Shown here: one piece after another, positions 61,677-64,000 of the stretch | Numbering within the stretch: the stretch's first letter is position 1 | How the letters are laid out: each line of letters starts with the position of its first letter | Assembly (NCBI RefSeq): GCF_002860285.1 | Contig: NZ_PGVF01000005.1 | Span: 124,001-188,000 of the forward strand | From: Bacillus sp. M6-12 | Lineage (GTDB): Bacteria > Bacillota > Bacilli > Bacillales > DSM-1321 | Direction: 5' to 3' | Length of the DNA stretch: 64,000 bases | Notes under the pieces: generated by a model | The model's database searches: none | What the model saw: only the letters and a program-made list of their open reading frames with translations | Told to the model about the DNA's origin: nothing | Translations under genes and position numbers: made by a program

Positions 61677-61753
61677 AGAACCCTATCCGGCAGGGTTCTC
61701 AGAATGTCGACAAAAGGGGTACGGAATGGTCTCATTCCGAACCCCTTTTGTTG
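61677..61753. terminator. Tandem terminator hairpins
   Basis: First hairpin AGAACCCT/AGGGTTCT (61677-61699), then a long one, ACAAAAGGGGT...CGGAAT / ATTCCG...ACCCCTTTTGT (61710-61753), between convergent genes. Confidence 0.7.
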
Positions 61754-61848
61754 ATTTTTCTATCTTTCTCTTATTTGGCAGGAAATGATCTCTTATAGCC
61801 TCATTTATTAAGCCCTTTCTCGGCATCTCCAAATACATTTGGCCATCT

Positions 61849-62298
61849 TCATGATTTGGAAAATGCATTCTTAATTTTTTGGAACAATCCTTTTCTCGCA
61901 GTTTTTTTTGAAAATGTTCCAGCTAATTCTTTCTTGCTCACAAAAATTTCCGGTTTATCAACGGCATGATCGTAGGCTATCAGCATACCAATTTCAGAGT
62001 TATGATCGCCGTTAGTAACGATTGTGTATTTGATGCCGTGCTTATTGGCCGCCTGAATGTACTTGGATTGATGGGAAAAATCAAGATTGCCATTGATTAA
62101 CATGTGAGCTTGAGGATTATCCTTCATTGCTTGTTCTGCTTCCGGATAAATGCTCTTTTCCATTACTTGTGCCTGAGTTAGCGCGAGCACAACGCGCTCC
62201 CGTAGTGTACCAAGAAACTTCTTTCGTTCTTCCGGCTTGATCTCCTTTTGACCATATATCCCTTCCTGCAGATAATCATCAATATTTTTATTAGACAC
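61849..62298 (-). CDS. yueI: YueI-family (DUF1694) protein
   Basis: 149 residues. DDYLQEGIYGQKEIKPEERKKFLGTLRERVVLALTQAQV, ANKHGIKYTIVTNGDHNSEIGMLIAYD and EIFVSKKEL are hallmarks of YueI/DUF1694 (PF07997). Cytoplasmic, with a ribosomal-protein-like or nucleotide-binding-like fold; function unknown. GGAGGG precedes GTG 62298. Confidence 0.85.
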   Translation of the reverse strand: MSNKNIDDYLQEGIYGQKEIKPEERKKFLGTLRERVVLALTQAQVMEKSIYPEAEQAMKDNPQAHMLINGNLDFSHQSKYIQAANKHGIKYTIVTNGDHNSEIGMLIAYDHAVDKPEIFVSKKELAGTFSKKTARKGLFQKIKNAFSKS

Positions 62299-62385
62299 AA
62301 TTCTCCCTCCTGCCCTTTCAACCTTTATATATATGTATCATTAACCATGATTGATAAAAAAACTGATCGTTTCTAATAGCAGTAA

Positions 62386-62421
62386 CAAAAAAAGAGCCCG
62401 CCTAATTGGCACAGCTCCTCT
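62386..62421 (-). terminator. Terminator after the YhfH-like gene
   Basis: GAGC...GCC TAATT GGC...GCTC pairing; minus-strand T-run of seven. Imperfect stem. Confidence 0.5.
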
Positions 62422-62432
62422 TGTTTTGACAG

Positions 62433-62561
62433 CTATTCTTCCCTTTTTGAAAGGCAGCGGTCGCATTCCATTAAAAAAGATTCGTGGTGCTCGTGAAATT
62501 TTTCACCACATTCCGGACATTGCTTTTGTGTTTGCATTTTGAATTCGTTTGATTTTTTCAT
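62433..62561 (-). CDS. YhfH-family small zinc-ribbon protein
   Basis: 42 residues on the minus strand: MKKSNEFKMQTQKQCPECGEKFHEHHES, then ECDRCLSKREE. The CPECG...CDRC pair of knuckles with an intervening EHHES is characteristic of YhfH (PF14149), probably a zinc ribbon. AGGAGG 7 nt before the ATG. Function unknown. Confidence 0.78.
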   Translation of the reverse strand: MKKSNEFKMQTQKQCPECGEKFHEHHESFLMECDRCLSKREE

Positions 62562-62741
62562 TTTACTTCCTCCTTTTGTATAACAATTATTTTTTTATTT
62601 CTTCTGTTATAATACAGTATAATCTGGTTCCGATTAAAAGGGAAGCCTTTTTTTCTGAAAATTTCAATTTATTTAACTTCCTGTTAAAATGGGAAACAGG
62701 TTGCGGTTTTTTTGATCATAGGTCTGATTATCTGCTTAACA

Positions 62742-62850
62742 AGTAAATCACCGGAATCGGCTAGTATTTTCTGGGGTTGGACAGTAAATCCTTGATTCCG
62801 GCAAGTAAATGACCGTCTTTGGACAGTTACCCTTTTTGGGAAGTAAATAG
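62742..62850. repeat. Degenerate ~21-bp tandem array, AGTAAAT type
   Basis: Units start at 62742, 62763, 62783, 62804, 62825 and 62842 (steps 21, 20, 21, 21, 17). Each starts with AGTAAAT or a variant (AGTATTT, AGTTACC), with a pyrimidine-rich middle and TTGGAC, CCGGC or TCGGC at the end. Intergenic, no coding frame. Confidence 0.55.
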
Positions 62851-62900
62851 GGCTTCAAATTTTAAAAAAATAAGCCCGGTTATACATGCATGTTTATTTC

Positions 62901-63057
62901 CGCTCTAGGAGCAATCCGGGAGCCTCCTCGGCGTTACCTTATGCGGGGTCTCCCTTGGACCGCTTCTCACGGGTACATTAATCCTTGAAAAAATACCGCA
63001 CGAAGGAAATGCTAAGCATTTACGAGGAGTCTCACTCCTTCCGCCCCAATCAACATA
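62901..63057. repeat. Dispersed Bacillaceae-type GC-rich element, rightward copy
   Basis: From the right end on the minus strand: TTGATTGGGGCGGAAGGAG, then TGAGACTCCTCG; after ~50 nt an AGAAGCGGTCCAAGGGAGACCCCGC, then CGCCGAGGAGGCTCCCGGA. From memory this order (TGATTGGAGCGGAAGG...GAGACTCC...GACCCCGC...GCCGAGGAGGCTC) is a repeat found in many Bacillus-type genomes. The middle ~60 nt look inserted. No function is established. Confidence 0.6.
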
Positions 63058-63095
63058 GTGCCAAAATAAAAATGAATTTTAACATTGCCTAAAAA

Positions 63096-63136
63096 TAAAA
63101 AACCTTGCCTGTTCTTTTCAAAACGGGCAAGGTTTA
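63096..63136 (-). terminator. Terminator after the 135-aa hypothetical gene
   Basis: AACCTTGCCTGTT / AACGGGCAAGGTT (63101-63134) with one mismatch and CTTTTCAA loop; minus strand then TTTTTTATTTTTAGG. Confidence 0.75.
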
Positions 63137-63191
63137 ATGGAAGACATCCTTTTGTTATCTTTATAAAAAACAATCTGCGGATTTCAATATC

Positions 63192-63599
63192 TTATTTCCT
63201 GGCATCTTCAAATGGGGCAAAGAATACTCCTTTTGGACCGAGCATTTCTGTGCTGCTAGTTCTTTCGTTACCGTTGACCACATATAGTCCAGCGGGGAAA
63301 TAATCAAATCGGCCGCTTTCCACATGAAGCTGGACAAAATAATTCTGGAGTTCATCCAACAGCTGATCATAGGACTTTTCATCTTTCACGTCGCCAAATT
63401 CATCGAGCTCAAAACTATCTTTTAAAGAATCCTCTAATTCTTCATGACTCGAAATGGCTATATAGATGTCGACATCGCTGCAATCTAAACACAGCAGCAT
63501 CGGATCATCAATGAGCTGATCGTATGCGGTCTCGACCATTTCGCTCAAGAGGTCCTTGATCTTGTCTTCATTCTCCAGTTTAATGGACGTTTTTAGCAT
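63192..63599 (-). CDS. Hypothetical 135-residue acidic protein
   Basis: A helical start (LENEDKIKDLLSEMVETAYDQLID) leads to VDIYIAISSHEELEDSLKDSFELDEFGDVKDEKSYDQLLDELQNYFVQL and a beta-rich end GLYVVNGNERTSSTEMLGPKGVFFAPFE. No family recognised; cytoplasmic. AGGAGGGAG precedes the ATG, and a promoter-like sequence lies 50 bp upstream. Confidence 0.7.
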   Translation of the reverse strand: MLKTSIKLENEDKIKDLLSEMVETAYDQLIDDPMLLCLDCSDVDIYIAISSHEELEDSLKDSFELDEFGDVKDEKSYDQLLDELQNYFVQLHVESGRFDYFPAGLYVVNGNERTSSTEMLGPKGVFFAPFEDARK

Positions 63600-63646
63600 C
63601 TTTCTCCCTCCTAGCCTAAAAGAATAATCATTTTTTAATTAGCTTT

Positions 63647-63674
63647 ATTATATCAGTCAGGCCATAAAGGACAA
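63647..63674 (-). promoter_or_regulatory. Promoter-like sequence upstream of the hypothetical gene
   Basis: Minus strand TTGTCC (63669-63674), 16-bp spacer, TATAAT (63647-63652). Confidence 0.45.
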
Positions 63675-63853
63675 ATGTTTGACCTCAGGCATTAAAACAA
63701 GGGCCGTAGTTTGACAAAAATCGCTGTTATACTGTGTTGGGTTACACGGAATGACATTTTTGGTTTGTTATTGTCACATCCTGCGCTTTCCCGAGAAATA
63801 ATTTAAATTTTCGGAAATAAATAACGTTCACTCTTTATATCATTCTATTCATT

Positions 63854-64000
63854 TTAAAGAACAATCCAGAATACCAGCGGCAAGGTAACTAAACTTAACA
63901 CGGTACTTACGAACGTAGCAGTGGATACAAAATCCGGCTCCGTATTGAACTGGAGCGCCAGCATGGTGGTATTTGCGGCTGTTGGCATTGCGGCTAAAAC
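63854..64000 (-). CDS. AEC-family (auxin efflux carrier-like) transporter, C-terminal end
   Basis: The last 48 residues are visible: VLAAMPTAANTTMLALQFNT, then a membrane helix TFVSTVLSLVTLPLVFWIVL-stop. The MPTAANTTMLA motif and final membrane segment are typical of AEC carriers (PF03547), which export malate-like or other organic acids. The start lies beyond base 64000. A ~250-bp gap separates it from the gene at 63192. Confidence 0.75.
   Translation of the reverse strand, partial: VLAAMPTAANTTMLALQFNTEPDFVSTATFVSTVLSLVTLPLVFWIVL

Noticed and set aside
61683..61868. 61-codon open frame after the yueI gene
   Set aside because: Overlaps two terminator hairpins and has no ribosome binding site.
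62742..62850. AGTAAAT array considered as a CRISPR array
   Set aside because: Units of ~21 bp without constant repeats and unique spacers, and no cas genes in the window.

Overview
The window is chromosomal DNA from a low-GC, endospore-forming member of the Bacillaceae. Evidence for this is two alpha/beta-type SASP genes, a gamma-SASP-like gene, a complete gerA-type germinant receptor operon, a Tyr/Pro-rich coat-like protein, a YqhV-family protein, strong AGGAGG ribosome binding sites, frequent TTG/GTG starts, and many intrinsic terminators. I cannot resolve the genus from sequence alone. I saw no rRNA, tRNA, prophage, IS element or CRISPR array.

Layout. 1-4.3 kb: decayed or frameshifted remnants (YtkA-like, response-regulator receiver, HesB-like), a copC-copD copper pair, ymaF, an acidic lipoprotein and a coat-like protein. 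4.3-6.6 kb: a three-gene operon (MarR regulator, 56-aa peptide, FAD oxidoreductase) in which every product carries vicinal cysteine pairs. 6.7-13.6 kb: acyl-CoA synthetase, acyltransferase, AraC/GyrI-like regulator, AbrB-family membrane protein and two DinB proteins. 13.8-20 kb: DUF421 protein, phosphatidylserine synthase, secreted metalloprotease InhA, GH18 glycosidase and a DUF1292 protein. 20-27 kb: a stand-alone LigD-type polymerase domain and a formate dehydrogenase operon (transporter, FdhA with Cys rather than Sec, DUF1641, an HMA-like protein, a small zinc-ribbon protein). 28-32 kb: the ger operon. 32-43.6 kb: amidase, beta-lactamase-fold hydrolase, NUDIX, endonuclease IV, SUV3-like RNA helicase, CoxG-like, alkyltransferase-like protein and SpeD. 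44-52 kb: SASP, YitT-like protein, EbsC, orphan PAS histidine kinase, PadR/HAAS pair, a second-type ClpP and an ECF-like sigma factor. 52-64 kb: UppP, ExoA, a frameshifted AAA ATPase, Mug, an UPF1-like helicase, patatin, an AI-2E-family permease, YueI, YhfH and the C-terminal end of an AEC transporter.

Themes. DNA repair and maintenance genes are scattered throughout (PolDom, UDG-like, Nfo, ATL, ExoA, Mug, two large helicases). The signals most worth a second look are: (i) two near-identical promoter-like elements with identical 13-nt spacing, one before the sigma-factor gene and one before clpP, suggesting a private sigma/ClpP circuit; (ii) a HesB-like gene whose conserved-Cys codon is an in-frame TGA followed by a SECIS-like hairpin; (iii) the vicinal-cysteine operon with its own palindromes; (iv) two intergenic arrays of degenerate ~21-bp repeats; (v) two adjacent genes that appear to start with ATT. 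Several single-base frameshifts lie in homopolymers, so some apparent pseudogenes may be sequence errors.
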